DNA of 64,000 nt from Streptomyces sp. SAI-135 (GCF_029893805.1 NZ_JARXYP010000002.1:2170001-2234000), one strand, 5' to 3'. Positions 16,316-25,643 are shown, counted from the stretch's first letter. Numbers and translations: made by a program. Notes: generated by a model not told the origin, from the sequence alone.

Positions 16316-18070
16316 TCACGCCGCCGCACGACCGGCGAGCGTGGCCAGGAACTCCAGCGCCGCCCGCGCGGTCGCGTCGTTCTGCCGGAACGCGGGCCCG
16401 CCGGTGCGCGGCCGGGTGAACGCGCCGGGGGTGCGCCCGTCGGTGTGCGGTCCGAGTGCGAAGCGCCGTGGGTGCGGCCGCCCCTGCCGGTCCAGGAGCC
16501 GCCCGTCGGTCCGGTCCACCCGCAACAGCCCGTCCGGACTCTCGGCGGCTCCCTCGGCGTGCAGCCCGCGCAGCAGCGGATCGAGGGCCCGCCGGACGGT
16601 CGGCTCGGGCAGCCGGGCCTCGACCAGGGCCCGCGCCGCCACGACATGCCCCGGCACGGTGGGACTGGACGCCCGGAACTCGCCGCCCTCGGCCCGCACT
16701 TCCATGTCCGCTCCGACGAACCTGACCACCCCCGCGCGGGACAGCGCGAGCAGTTGCCGCAGCCGGGGGCCGGGCGGCCCGGAGGCCAGGTAGCTGAAGA
16801 ACCCGTGCCACCACCCGCCGATGTCCCCGAGCCGCACCAACTGCCCGTAGACGGACAGCAGGCCGAGGAACACGGCCAGGTCGGCGCTGTGCGACGGATC
16901 GTGCCGGCGTCCCAGGCCCGCCTCGACGTACTCCCGCAGCCCTTCCTGGAACTCCTCGTGCGAGGCGAACCGCACGCCCCGCAGCGGCCGGTCGAGGCGG
17001 GCGAGGTCGAGCCGGTCGCGCGGATCGGGCACGGCGGAGGCGACGAGCGCCCGGATGTCCGCGCCGTCGCCCGCCGCGTACTTCTCCTCGAAGTCGCTCC
17101 ACCGCATCGCGGTCCGCTCGGGATGCACGGTGAACAGCCGGTGGTAGTGGGCGAATCCGAGCTCCTTCTCCACCAGCGGCCACACGTCCCGCCGGAAGTC
17201 GAAGCCGTCCGGCCTGCCGAGCAGTTCGTCGATCCGGTCCGGTCCCAGGAAGCGGGGCAGCGGCGGCCGTTCGCCGGTCCAGTCGTAGCCGATCTTCGAG
17301 TGGTACGGCACTCCGCGCCGCGACCCGACGTGGAGGACCGGCTCGCGCCCGGACGGCAGGTAGGTGTCGCCCTCGTACCGCCCGCCCCGGCCCTCGGTCA
17401 GCAGGGCCATCAGGTCGACGAAGGCGAGCCCGAACCCGCGCACCAGGACGGGTTCGCCGGGCGCGAGCGCGGACAGGTCGCTGTCGGCGGTGAAGTCGGG
17501 CGGGAGGTGCACGAGGCCGTGGGTGCGGGCGTACTCGGCCAGGGCGCGCTGTTCGTCGTCGGGTTCGGCGTCGAGGTGGCCCAGGGTGAGGACGACCAGG
17601 TCGGCGAGGAGCGGGCGGGACCGGCCCTCCAGCCAGACCTGCTGGCGGCCCTCGCGCGGTCCGCTCACCCGCAGGGCGCGCCGCGGGTGGTGATGGACCG
17701 TGACACTCTCGGGAAGGGCGGCCACCGCCTGTTCGTGCACCCAGCGCAGGTACGCGCCCTGGAGCTGCCGGTCCGCGAAGGTGCGGCCGTCGATGCCGGC
17801 CCACTCGTGCAGGGTGGGGCCGGGGCGCACGGGCCCGGCCATGTCCACGGTCTCGTCGGTGAACATGGTGACGTCCTCGGCGTGCGAGTTCATCCACAGC
17901 AGCGGTGACTGCGCGGCCCGCCAGATGCGTCCGGCGCCGGGCGGATGCGGGTCCACGAGATGCAGGTCGAGGCCCGAACCGTCGTACAGCTCGGGTGCGT
18001 TGGCGGCGATCCGCTCGATCAGTCCGGTTCCCCGCGGCCCGGCTCCGACGATCACCAGTGAGCGTCTCAT
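16316..18070 (-). CDS. FAD/NAD(P)-binding protein (NAD_binding_9-type)
   Basis: 584 residues from ATG 18070. The N-terminus MRRSLVIVGAGPRGTGLIER is a dinucleotide-binding Rossmann start of the FAD/NAD(P)-binding_9 group, followed by HLVDPHPPGAGRIW, SPLLWMNSHAEDVTMFTD and a second conserved stretch EPVLVRGFGLAFVDLM. Such proteins are often found with sulfur-compound uptake and LLM monooxygenases, where they may supply reduced flavin or hydroxylate the substrate; this role is inferred. There is no signal peptide. The start overlaps the permease stop by 4 bp, so the two are coupled. Confidence 0.8.
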   Translation of the reverse strand: MRRSLVIVGAGPRGTGLIERIAANAPELYDGSGLDLHLVDPHPPGAGRIWRAAQSPLLWMNSHAEDVTMFTDETVDMAGPVRPGPTLHEWAGIDGRTFADRQLQGAYLRWVHEQAVAALPESVTVHHHPRRALRVSGPREGRQQVWLEGRSRPLLADLVVLTLGHLDAEPDDEQRALAEYARTHGLVHLPPDFTADSDLSALAPGEPVLVRGFGLAFVDLMALLTEGRGGRYEGDTYLPSGREPVLHVGSRRGVPYHSKIGYDWTGERPPLPRFLGPDRIDELLGRPDGFDFRRDVWPLVEKELGFAHYHRLFTVHPERTAMRWSDFEEKYAAGDGADIRALVASAVPDPRDRLDLARLDRPLRGVRFASHEEFQEGLREYVEAGLGRRHDPSHSADLAVFLGLLSVYGQLVRLGDIGGWWHGFFSYLASGPPGPRLRQLLALSRAGVVRFVGADMEVRAEGGEFRASSPTVPGHVVAARALVEARLPEPTVRRALDPLLRGLHAEGAAESPDGLLRVDRTDGRLLDRQGRPHPRRFALGPHTDGRTPGAFTRPRTGGPAFRQNDATARAALEFLATLAGRAAA

Positions 18071-18924
18071 CGGGTGCGCTCCGCACCGCGGGCGTAGTGC
18101 TTCTCGACGTAGTGCTGGCCGACGCCGAGCACCGAGGTGACGACGGTGTACCAGACGGTCGCGACCATCAGCAGCGGGATCACCTGGTAGGTGCGGTGGT
18201 AGACGAGCTGCACGGAGTAGAGCAGGTCCTGCACGGCGATCACGCTGACGATGGAGGTGCCCTTGAGGGTGCCGATCAGCATGTTCCCGGCCGGGGGCAC
18301 GATGGAGCGCATCGCCTGCGGCAGCACGATCCGCCACCAGCGCCGCCACCGGCTCAGCCCGAGCGCCTGAGCGGCCTCGACCTGGCCGCGGTCGACGGAG
18401 AGGATGCCTCCGCGTACGACCTCGGCGGCGTAGGCGGCCTCGTGCAGGGTCAGGCCGATGACGGCGACGGTGACCGGGCCGAGCAGGTCGACCGTGCGCA
18501 CTCCGAGGATCTGCGGGTACAGCGCCCCGATGTTGAACCAGAGCAGCAGCTGCACCAGGATCGGAATCGACCGGAACAGCCAGACGTACCCCCAACTCAC
18601 GCTTCTGAGCACGGGGTTGGCGGACAGCCGGGCCGCCGCGAGCAGTGCGCCGAGCACGAAGCCGAGCACCATGACGACGGCGGTCAGCCAGAGCGTGAGC
18701 CACAGGCTGCGCAGGACCGCGGTGGAGGTGAAGTAGTCGGCGACGACGTCCCACTGGAACGCCCGGTTGCGCAGGACGGAGTTGACGGCGAGGCCCAGCA
18801 GCACGAGCACGGCGACGGCGGCCGTCCACTGGCCGGCGCGGCGCTGCGGGACGATGCGAAGGGCGTCCGCGTGCTCCGGTACGTCCGGTGCGGCGGAGGC
18901 TTTGGCGAGGGTGTCGGAGGACAT
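18067..18924 (-). CDS. polar amino acid-type ABC transporter permease
   Basis: 285 residues from ATG 18924, chosen for GGAG upstream; a longer reading adds a Pro/Ser-rich stretch without similarity. It has about five to six membrane segments (AAVAVLVLLGLAVNSVL, LWLTAVVMVLGFVLGALLAA). The inner-membrane permease EAA loop is visible as VEAAQALGLSRWRRWWRIVLP, and LHEAAYAAEVVRGGILSVD is the HisM/GlnP signature. One permease gene is present, so it presumably works as a homodimer. First gene of the minus-strand operon, divergent from the leader-controlled binding protein. Confidence 0.88.
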   Translation of the reverse strand: MSSDTLAKASAAPDVPEHADALRIVPQRRAGQWTAAVAVLVLLGLAVNSVLRNRAFQWDVVADYFTSTAVLRSLWLTLWLTAVVMVLGFVLGALLAAARLSANPVLRSVSWGYVWLFRSIPILVQLLLWFNIGALYPQILGVRTVDLLGPVTVAVIGLTLHEAAYAAEVVRGGILSVDRGQVEAAQALGLSRWRRWWRIVLPQAMRSIVPPAGNMLIGTLKGTSIVSVIAVQDLLYSVQLVYHRTYQVIPLLMVATVWYTVVTSVLGVGQHYVEKHYARGAERTR

Positions 18925-19158
18925 GCGAAGGCTCCGGGGCGGTGGGGGCCCCTCCCGCTCGAGCGAAGTCGAGAGTGGGGACGGTCGAACTCGGCTGGAT
19001 GCCCTCACACGATGTGACCCGTACGGCCGAGCCCCTCAGCAGGGCCGTACCGGTCGACAGTACGGGTCCCTTTCCCTACGCTGTCAAGGCTGTCCACACT
19101 GTGAGCCGTACGTCTCAACTCGGTTGACGCCCATCCGGATGCCTGTTCCACTTACTCC

Positions 19159-19230
19159 ATGCATCCACAGCAGTGGCTGGTCAAGCGCTCCCACATCGAC
19201 TTCGGTCGCGTGTGGTCCTCTTCCTGTTGA
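19159..19230 (+). CDS. 23-aa leader peptide ending in Cys, upstream of the binding lipoprotein
   Basis: ATG 19159 to TGA 19230 encodes MHPQQWLVKRSHIDFGRVWS followed by SSC. The core LVKRSHIDFGRVxSxxC matches the short actinobacterial leader peptides (RLHVDFxRVxSAxC type) that I recall in front of sulfur-metabolism and sulfur-transport genes, where translation through a terminal Cys codon senses cysteine. Codons are clean and the next gene starts 128 bp downstream after a GC-rich hairpin. No strong Shine-Dalgarno sequence precedes the ATG, so it may be leaderless. Regulation by cysteine is inferred. Confidence 0.65.
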   Translation: MHPQQWLVKRSHIDFGRVWSSSC

Positions 19231-19243
19231 GCCGACCCCCTGC

Positions 19244-19266
19244 GCGCCCCTGATTGCTCGGGGCGC
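19244..19266 (+). promoter_or_regulatory. attenuator-like hairpin after the leader peptide
   Basis: Arms GCGCCCC and GGGGCGC with a 9-nt loop begin 14 nt after the leader stop codon and are followed by a pyrimidine-rich stretch. The spacing would let a ribosome stalled at the Cys/stop codons change the folding. An alternative antiterminator stem was not modelled. Confidence 0.45.
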
Positions 19267-19357
19267 CTTCGCGTTCTCCTTCTCCGCCTTCGCTTTTCGC
19301 CTTCACACGCGCCCTCCCCTCACCCGGCGTTTCTCGTTTCCAGGAGACCGCTTCACC

Positions 19358-20293
19358 GTGCGCCCCTTCACCCATGCCCGAAACAGACTGATCGTCCCCT
19401 TCGCCCTCATCACGGCGGGCACCCTGTTCCTGACCGCGTGCGGTTCCGGCACGGACGACACCGCCACCGCCGCCACCCGCTCCGACGCGATCCCCACCGC
19501 CGACGTCGTCTCCTCGGTCGGCAAGGACGAGGCCGCTGCCGCGCTGCTGCCGTCCGGCACCACCAGCCTGACCCTCGCCGTCAGCGTCTCGGGCCAGCCG
19601 CCGGGCACCTCGATCCTCGACGACGGCACGACGCTGGCCGGCCAGGACGTCGACTTCGCGAACGCGGTCGCCAAGGTCCTCGGCATCAGACTGAAGACTC
19701 AGCAGGCGAGCTTCGAGGCGATCCTGCCGGCCCTCGACAGCGGCAAGTACGACCTCGGTGTGGGCAACTTCGGCGTGACCGACGAACGCCGCAGGACCAT
19801 CGACTTCGTCACCTACATCAACGACGGTCAGGGCTTCGCCACCCGTGCCGACAGCAAGCTCACCAAGGTCACCGAGCTGACCCGGCTGTGCGGTCTGAAC
19901 GTGGCGACCGGGGCCGGCACGACGTTCGAGGCCACCCTGGAGGACAACAAGCACCTGTGCGGGAAGAAGCCGTACACGGTGCAGACCTACAACGAGCAGG
20001 GCGCCATCTGGTCCTCGCTCCAGCAGGGGCGCAGCGACATCGTGATGTCCACGATCAACGGCCTGCGCTATGCCGTGGCACACCAGCAGGGCGTGCGGTT
20101 CCTCAACGAATACCACCGCCTCGACGTCGGTTTCGCCTTCAAGAAGGGCACCCCCCTGGCCAAGGCGTTCCAGGCGGCGGTGAACGACCTGATCAAGGAC
20201 GGCACCTACGCCAGGATCCTCGCCAAGTGGGGCACGACGGGGTCGGCGATAACGAAGTCCGAGATCTCTCCGCCGGAAGTGACACAGAAGTGA
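19358..20293 (+). CDS. amino-acid-type ABC transporter substrate-binding lipoprotein
   Basis: 311 residues from GTG 19358, with GGAG upstream. The signal peptide ends in a lipobox LFLTAC (Cys28). The SBP_bac_3 fold is shown by LAVSVSGQPPGTSILDDGTT, GQDVDFANAVAKVLGIRL, EAILPALDSGKYDLGVGNFG, TDERRRTIDFVTYINDGQG and the C-terminal end ALNDLI-like KDGTYARILAKWG. It binds a small charged ligand outside the membrane and delivers it to the divergent permease/ATPase. The leader peptide and the LLM gene suggest a sulfur amino acid or related thiol; this is inference. A very strong terminator follows. Confidence 0.88.
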   Translation: MRPFTHARNRLIVPFALITAGTLFLTACGSGTDDTATAATRSDAIPTADVVSSVGKDEAAAALLPSGTTSLTLAVSVSGQPPGTSILDDGTTLAGQDVDFANAVAKVLGIRLKTQQASFEAILPALDSGKYDLGVGNFGVTDERRRTIDFVTYINDGQGFATRADSKLTKVTELTRLCGLNVATGAGTTFEATLEDNKHLCGKKPYTVQTYNEQGAIWSSLQQGRSDIVMSTINGLRYAVAHQQGVRFLNEYHRLDVGFAFKKGTPLAKAFQAAVNDLIKDGTYARILAKWGTTGSAITKSEISPPEVTQK

Positions 20294-20641
20294 CACACCC
20301 TTAGAAGGCTTTCCCCGGGCCGGTGATGGCGCGGTGCGACGATGCCGGCCACGGTGATCCACCGTGGCCGGCATCGCGTTGAGCAGCGGGTTCGCCCCGG
20401 CCGCGCCGTTCACCCGTACGCTCCGCGCCTCACCCGAACGCCGTGAAGAATCATATTTCACTCACAGTCAGCAGCCGTATGGGACGCGACCCTTGGGGTA
20501 CCTGGGCTCTCGACGTATTCGCTGTGCACCAGTACCGTCACAAACCCCCCGCGCGGCGGCTATTCACTTGGCGCGCGATCCGCATCATGGATGACCATAG
20601 GGATACAGAAGCAAGAGAAACCGCTGTGAGAGGAGGCGTCC
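20294..20641. other. intergenic region upstream of the SepF-like gene
   Basis: Contains the terminator at 20340-20376 and then a less GC-rich 260-bp stretch that should hold the SepF-like promoter. No gene or RNA is recognised. Confidence 0.6.
20340..20376. terminator. 17-bp hairpin terminator of the binding-protein gene
   Basis: Perfect 17-bp inverted repeat (arm CGATGCCGGCCACGGTG) with a 3-nt loop, 46 bp after the stop codon. Confidence 0.85.
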
Positions 20642-21082
20642 ATGGGATCGGTGCGCAAGGCGAGTGCCTGGCTGGGCCTCGTTGACGACAACGATGACGA
20701 GCGTTACTACGACGACGACGGATACTCCGAAGGGACCGAGCCCGGGGATGCCTGGGTCACCGACCCCCGGGTCAAGGTGGCCTCGGACGTCGCCGAGGAG
20801 AAGGGCCGTCGCATCGGCACGGTGACCCCGGACAGCTTCCGGGACGCCCGCGCCATCGGCGAACTGTTCCGCGACGGCGTCCCCGTCATCATGAACCTCA
20901 CCGCAATGGAGGCCGGTGACGCCAAGCGCGTCGTCGACTTCGCGGCCGGGCTGATCTTCGGACTGCGCGGTTCCATCGAGCGCGTGTCCACCCGGGTGTT
21001 CCTGCTGACCCCCGCCAACACGGAGATCGTGAACGGCGATCCGGCCGCGCACCGCACGGACGGCTTCTTCAACCAGAGCTGA
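20642..21082 (+). CDS. sflA: SepF-like cell division protein
   Basis: 146 residues. SepF proteins tether and align FtsZ at the membrane. The N-terminal [18 protein letters not shown] fits the amphipathic start, followed by an acidic Asp/Tyr linker. The SepF domain runs from about residue 55 ([67 protein letters not shown]). It lies outside the dcw cluster, which in Streptomyces marks one of the two accessory SepF-like proteins (Sfl). I recall SflA at this chromosomal position in S. coelicolor; the A/B choice rests on that. AGGAGG lies before the ATG at 20642. Confidence 0.85.
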   Translation: MGSVRKASAWLGLVDDNDDERYYDDDGYSEGTEPGDAWVTDPRVKVASDVAEEKGRRIGTVTPDSFRDARAIGELFRDGVPVIMNLTAMEAGDAKRVVDFAAGLIFGLRGSIERVSTRVFLLTPANTEIVNGDPAAHRTDGFFNQS

Positions 21083-21107
21083 GGCAGGGCCGCTCACCGG
21101 CCCTGCC
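21083..21107. terminator. bidirectional hairpin terminator
   Basis: Arms GGCAGGGCC and GGCCCTGCC around a 7-nt loop, directly between the convergent SepF-like and acyl-CoA dehydrogenase genes. Confidence 0.75.
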
Positions 21108-21118
21108 CCCAGCAGGGT

Positions 21119-22291
21119 TCACCGGAAGGCATCCAGCCCGGTGAGCGCCTTGCCCAGCACGAGCTGGTGCATCTCGACGGTGCCCTCGTAGGTGAGCACC
21201 GACTCGAGGTTCGTCGCGTGCCGCATCACCGGGTATTCGAGTGAGATCCCGTTGGCGCCGAGGATCGTCCGCGCCGTACGGCAGATCTCGATGGCCTCGC
21301 GGACGTTGTTGAGCTTGCCGAAGCTGACCTGCTCGGGACGCAGGCGGCCGGCGTCCATGCGCCGCCCCAGATGGTGGGCGAGCAGAATCCCCTTGTGCAG
21401 TTCGACCGCCATGTCGGCGAGTTTGGCCTGGGTGAGCTGGAAGCCCCCGATCGGCCGCCCGAACTGCTCCCGAGTCTTCGCGTACTCGACGGCGCTCTCG
21501 AAACACGACCGCGCCGCCCCCATCGCGCCCCACACGATCCCGTACCGGGCGTGCGAGAGACAGCTCAGCGGTCCCTTGAGCCCGGCGACCTCGGGCAGCA
21601 CCGCGTCGGCGGGCAGCCGTACGTCGTCCATGACCAGCTCACTGGTGACGCTGGCCCGCAGCGACCACTTGTGCTTGATCTCCGGCGCCGAGAAACCGGC
21701 CGTGCCGGTCGGCACCACGAACCCGCGGATCCCGTCGTCGGTCTGTGCCCACACCACGGCGACCCCGGCGACCGACCCGTTGGTGATCCACATCTTGCGC
21801 CCGTTCAGGACCCAGTCCGTGCCGTCCTTCTTGGCGTACGTGCGCATGGAGGCGGGGTCGGAACCGTGGTCCGGTTCGGTGAGCCCGAAGCAGCCGATGA
21901 CCTCACCGGCGGCCATGCGGGGCAGCCAGGTCTGCTTCTGCTCCTCGCTGCCGAACCGGTGGATCGCGTACATGGCGAGTGAGCCCTGCACCGAGACGAG
22001 CGAGCGGATCCCGGAGTCGGCGGCCTCCAGCTCCAGACAGGCGAGCCCGTACTGCACGGCGGAGGCGCCGGCGCAGCCGTATCCGCTGAGCGACATCCCG
22101 AGGGCGCCGATCTCCCCGAGTTCCCGGGCGAGTTCCCTGATCCCCGGCAGCTCGCCCTTCTCGTACCAGTCGGCGACATGGGGCAGCACGCGGTCAGCGG
22201 CCCAGGTCCGCACGGTCGCGCGGATCGCCAGGTCCTCCGGCTCCAGGAGGTCGTCGATGCCGAGGGGGTCGGCGGGGTCGAACGGGGGCAT
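21119..22291 (-). CDS. acyl-CoA dehydrogenase, glutaryl-CoA dehydrogenase-like
   Basis: 390 residues. FAD enzyme that oxidises acyl-CoA thioesters, in this subgroup glutaryl-CoA with decarboxylation. Signature segments are GCFGLTEPDHGSDPASM, LNGRKMWITNGSVAGV, REQFGRPIGGFQLTQAKLAD, and near the C-terminus TYEGTVEMHQLVLGKALTG, in which the Glu is the catalytic base. The N-terminal ATVRTWAADRVLPHVADWYE and the whole layout are those of GcdH. It is a single gene; the upstream 95 bp carry a TAGC-N3-GCTA dyad. GGAGG precedes the ATG. No CoA transferase or lysine catabolic gene is adjacent. Confidence 0.87.
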   Translation of the reverse strand: MPPFDPADPLGIDDLLEPEDLAIRATVRTWAADRVLPHVADWYEKGELPGIRELARELGEIGALGMSLSGYGCAGASAVQYGLACLELEAADSGIRSLVSVQGSLAMYAIHRFGSEEQKQTWLPRMAAGEVIGCFGLTEPDHGSDPASMRTYAKKDGTDWVLNGRKMWITNGSVAGVAVVWAQTDDGIRGFVVPTGTAGFSAPEIKHKWSLRASVTSELVMDDVRLPADAVLPEVAGLKGPLSCLSHARYGIVWGAMGAARSCFESAVEYAKTREQFGRPIGGFQLTQAKLADMAVELHKGILLAHHLGRRMDAGRLRPEQVSFGKLNNVREAIEICRTARTILGANGISLEYPVMRHATNLESVLTYEGTVEMHQLVLGKALTGLDAFR

Positions 22292-22324
22292 GGCACATCC
22301 TCCGGCAGACGGGCGACTCGAAAC

Positions 22325-22335
22325 TAGCAGCGCTA
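22325..22335. promoter_or_regulatory. possible operator upstream of the acyl-CoA dehydrogenase gene
   Basis: TAGC-AGC-GCTA dyad in an AT-rich pocket (CTAATTAA beside it), 34 bp before the start codon, where a -10 region would be. TetR-type regulators of acyl-CoA genes use similar short dyads; no regulator gene is adjacent. Confidence 0.3.
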
Positions 22336-22388
22336 ATTAAACTGCGAGGCCGACGTTACAGCGCGGCTCCCCGCACAGCCAGACACCG

Positions 22389-23990
22389 TCAGGCCGAGAC
22401 GCGCGACTCCGCGACTTCCCTGGGCGCCGGAACCTCGAGCGCCGCAGGGGACTCACCGCACTGCATCGTGCGCGGCAGCCGCAGCGCCATCACCGCGCCC
22501 AGCAGCAACAACCCCGCGCTCACCAGCAAGGTCACGTGCAGTCCGTGCACGAAGGAGTCCCGGGCGGCCCGGCGCAGGGCGACCCCCGCGGGTCCGCCGA
22601 GACGTCCGGCCACCTCGTACGCCTCGCCCAGGGAGTGCCCGGCCGACCGGGACGCCGAGTCCGGGACACCGGGCACGCCCGAGAGGCCCGGGGTGTACGC
22701 CGCGTTCATCACGCTTCCGAGCAGGGCGATCCCGATGCCCGCCCCGAGCTGGTACGAGGTCTCGCCGATCGCCGCGGCCCCGCCCGCCTGCTCCGGCGGG
22801 GCCTCACTGAGCATCGACTCGTACGCCCCGAAGAGCGTCGTCTCCAGACCGAACCCGAGCAGGACGAACCCGGACACCAGCAGGCCGGTGTTGTCCGCGT
22901 CGCCCATCGCGGTGAGCAGCAGCACGGAAAAGGCCGTGAGGCAGAACCCGGCACTGACCATCCGGCGCGGCCCGAACCTGCGCAGCAGCCGCGCCCCGGC
23001 CAGCCCCGCCGCCATCGCGGCGATCGTCAGCGGCAGCAGCCGCAGACCGGTCTCCAGGGGGGACAGGTCGAGCACCAGTTGCAGGTACTGCGCCGCGATC
23101 AGTTCGAGGCCCACCAGCGCGAGCATCGCCAGGACGATGCAGCCGACCGAGGTGCTGAAGGCGGGGCGCGCGAACATCCGCAGGTCCACCAGCGGATGCG
23201 TGAGCCGCCGCTGTCGCCGCACGAAGAGGACGAGCAGGGCCGCGCCCACGAGCAGGGGCACCGCGGTGAACGCGTCGAGGTTCCCGCCGCCGAGCCGCTT
23301 GACGCCGAGCACGAGCGCGAACAGGCCCGCGGCGGCCGTCAGCGCGCCGACCACGTCCCACGGGCCGTCGCCGCTGCCCTTCGACTCGGGCAGCAGCAGC
23401 CGGCCCACGGGCAGGCTGACCAGCATCAACGGGATGTTGACGAGAAAGACCGAGCCCCACCAGAAGTGTTCGAGCAGGAAGCCGCCGAGCAGCGGTCCGA
23501 CGGCCGCGCCGACCGCGGCGACGGCGCTCCAGATGCCGATCGCGAGCGCCCGCTCACGCCGGTCGGGGAAGACCTGGCGCAGGATCGACAGCGTCGCGGG
23601 CATGATCATCGCGCCGCCGACGCCGAGCAGCGCCCGCGCGAGGATCAGTACCTGTGCGGTGTCCGCGACGGCGGCGACACCGGAGGCGACGCCGAACAGG
23701 CCGTAGCCGAGAAGGAGGACCCGTCTGCGGCCCACGCGGTCGCCGAGCGTGCCGAAGAGGATGAGCAGCGAGGCGCAGACGAGCGGATAGACGTCGACGA
23801 TCCAGAGCAGTTCTATCGCGCCGGGCTTGAGGTCCTCGGTGACGGCGGGCACCGCCACGTGCAGCACGGTCGCGTCGAGGGCGACCAGGAGCAGGCTCAC
23901 GCAGAGGACGACGAGGACGACCCAGCGGTTTGCACCGGCCCCGGCCGCCCGACGGCGCAGCACATCGGCGGCCGTGGTCGTCCCGGACAT
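22389..23990 (-). CDS. MFS transporter, EmrB/QacA (DHA2) drug exporter family
   Basis: 533 residues from ATG 23990, with GGGAGGT upstream. It has 14 predicted membrane segments. Family motifs are VLCVSLLLVALDATVLHVAV (motif D1, with Asp in TM1), GTLGDRVGRRRVLLLGYGLF (motif A), ARALLGVGGAMIMPATLSIL (motif B) and WSAVAAVGAAVGPLLGGFLL (motif C, antiporter signature). It uses proton antiport to expel lipophilic drugs or antibiotics; the substrate is unknown. No TetR regulator gene is adjacent, which is unusual for this family, but the 262 bp upstream could be a target of a distant one. Confidence 0.88.
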   Translation of the reverse strand: MSGTTTAADVLRRRAAGAGANRWVVLVVLCVSLLLVALDATVLHVAVPAVTEDLKPGAIELLWIVDVYPLVCASLLILFGTLGDRVGRRRVLLLGYGLFGVASGVAAVADTAQVLILARALLGVGGAMIMPATLSILRQVFPDRRERALAIGIWSAVAAVGAAVGPLLGGFLLEHFWWGSVFLVNIPLMLVSLPVGRLLLPESKGSGDGPWDVVGALTAAAGLFALVLGVKRLGGGNLDAFTAVPLLVGAALLVLFVRRQRRLTHPLVDLRMFARPAFSTSVGCIVLAMLALVGLELIAAQYLQLVLDLSPLETGLRLLPLTIAAMAAGLAGARLLRRFGPRRMVSAGFCLTAFSVLLLTAMGDADNTGLLVSGFVLLGFGLETTLFGAYESMLSEAPPEQAGGAAAIGETSYQLGAGIGIALLGSVMNAAYTPGLSGVPGVPDSASRSAGHSLGEAYEVAGRLGGPAGVALRRAARDSFVHGLHVTLLVSAGLLLLGAVMALRLPRTMQCGESPAALEVPAPREVAESRVSA

Positions 23991-24252
23991 GTACGTACCT
24001 CCCAGATGTTCCCTCGCGTTCGGCGGGCGCACGGGGTGGGGACTCCCCATGCTCTCGGCCGGAGAGGAGCGGTGGTCTCCGGCCCGCGCAGCGAACGGCG
24101 GGTGACACGTCAGCGTACGCGAGTTCACGCGCGGGCCCAGTGGCGGACCTCTCACACTTCGGACGGAACACGTGTGGCGTACGCCACTTTCGCCGTCTGT
24201 CGTCACGCCCCTGCGGGCGGGCCGCTCCGGTCGGCGGTCGATAATCGGACCC

Positions 24253-25395
24253 GTGACCGATCTTGGAACGCGCACCGAACCGGCCCTGCGCCGAGCTGCC
24301 CCGGCGCTGCTCGGCTACGCGGCCGTACGCGCCCTGGGCCTCCTCGCGCTGGCCCTGTGGAGCGCGGCGCGCGACAAGAGCGCGTACACCCTGCTGACCG
24401 CCCGCTGGGACGCCCTCTGGTACACGCGGGTCGCCGAACTCGGGTACGGCTACGAGGTGCGGCTGCCGAACGGCGACGTGCACTCCAACCTGGCCTTCTT
24501 CCCCCTCCTGCCGTGGCTGGAGCGGCTGCTGTCCGCGACCACCCCGCTGTCGTACGCCGACGCCGGCTTCCTGGTCTCCCTGTTCGCGTCCCTGGCCGCG
24601 GCCTGGGGCGTCTTCGCGGTGGCGGACCATGTGTACGGCCGTGTGGCGGGTGCCTGCGCGGTCCTGCTGTGGGCCGTCCTGCCCGTCGGGATCGTCCAGT
24701 CGATGGCGTACAGCGAGTCGCTGTTCACCGCCCTGGCGGCCTGGTCGCTGTACGCGGTGCTGACCGGCCGCTGGGTGACGGCGGGCCTGCTGGCCTGTCT
24801 GGCGGGCCTGACCCGCCCGGTCGGCCTGGCGGTGGTCGCGGCGGTGTGGGCGGCGGGCATCGCCGCCTTCCTGCGGGAGCGACGGGAGCGCGCTCCGAGC
24901 GCCCCTCGCGCCCTGGGCATGGCCCTCGCCCCCCTCGGCGCCGCCGCCTACGTCCTGTGGGTGGGTCACCGCACCGGCAGGGGCCCGCTGGGCTATCTCG
25001 ACGTGCAGGCGGGATGGCGCAACGGCTTCGACGGCGGGTACGCCTTCGCCCGTTTCGTCGCCGACAAGTTCACGTCGTTCCCGGCGGCCCTGGCCGGGGC
25101 GGGGCTGATCGTCGGCGTCGGGCTGGTGGTGTGGCTGTACGTCGTCTGCGTGCGGCAGGGCCAGCCGCTGCCCCTGCTGGTGTACAGCGGGGTCGTCACG
25201 GCGCTCGCCCTGTGCGCGTCGAGCTACTTCGGCTCGAAACCGCGCCTGCTGATGCCCGCCTTCCCCCTGCTCTTCCCCCTCGCCCTGGCCCTCGCCCGTA
25301 CGAGGACCCGCAGGTCGGCCGTGCTCGTGGCGCTGATCGCCGGCGGGTCCGCCCTGTACGGCGCCTTCTGGCTGAACGGCTCCGGTCCGCCATGA
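24253..25395 (+). CDS. GT-C type membrane glycosyltransferase (PIG-V-like mannosyltransferase)
   Basis: 380 residues from GTG 24253. About eight to ten membrane segments. The first loop carries RWDALWYTRVAELGYGYEV, matching the WDxxWYxxIAxxGY loop of PIG-V-like and actinobacterial polyprenyl-phosphate-mannose transferases; its acidic residues are the likely catalytic site. SNLAFFPLLPWL and PVGIVQSMAYSESLFT are further family features. The enzyme would glycosylate exported lipids or proteins at the outer membrane face. GATAAT at 24240-24245 lies 7 nt before the GTG and there is no Shine-Dalgarno sequence, so the mRNA is probably leaderless. Confidence 0.78.
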   Translation: MTDLGTRTEPALRRAAPALLGYAAVRALGLLALALWSAARDKSAYTLLTARWDALWYTRVAELGYGYEVRLPNGDVHSNLAFFPLLPWLERLLSATTPLSYADAGFLVSLFASLAAAWGVFAVADHVYGRVAGACAVLLWAVLPVGIVQSMAYSESLFTALAAWSLYAVLTGRWVTAGLLACLAGLTRPVGLAVVAAVWAAGIAAFLRERRERAPSAPRALGMALAPLGAAAYVLWVGHRTGRGPLGYLDVQAGWRNGFDGGYAFARFVADKFTSFPAALAGAGLIVGVGLVVWLYVVCVRQGQPLPLLVYSGVVTALALCASSYFGSKPRLLMPAFPLLFPLALALARTRTRRSAVLVALIAGGSALYGAFWLNGSGPP

Positions 25396-25643
25396 TCGAC
25401 TCCGGAGCGTCGATGAGCGCCGATGAGCGCCGGGAGAATTCCGCCCCATGCTTCGGTGAACGAATTCATAAGGGCCATAAAACCGGAACCCGGAATGATC
25501 AAAGGAATTGAAGGACGCAGCCGTCCGCCTTTGCGGAATCGCTGGAAATAAACCCCCGTCTGAGAGGAATCCCACATCACATCGTCATCACAAAGCCGCT
25601 GATTCGCCAGGGAACAGAGCTCACTCGCTGTAACGTCGATTGG

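Noticed and set aside
22536..25511. Very long open frame on the strand opposite the MFS exporter, continuing past it
   Set aside because: Composition-driven antisense opening in high-GC DNA; the translation is charged low-complexity and contradicts the MFS and GT-C genes with clear motifs.
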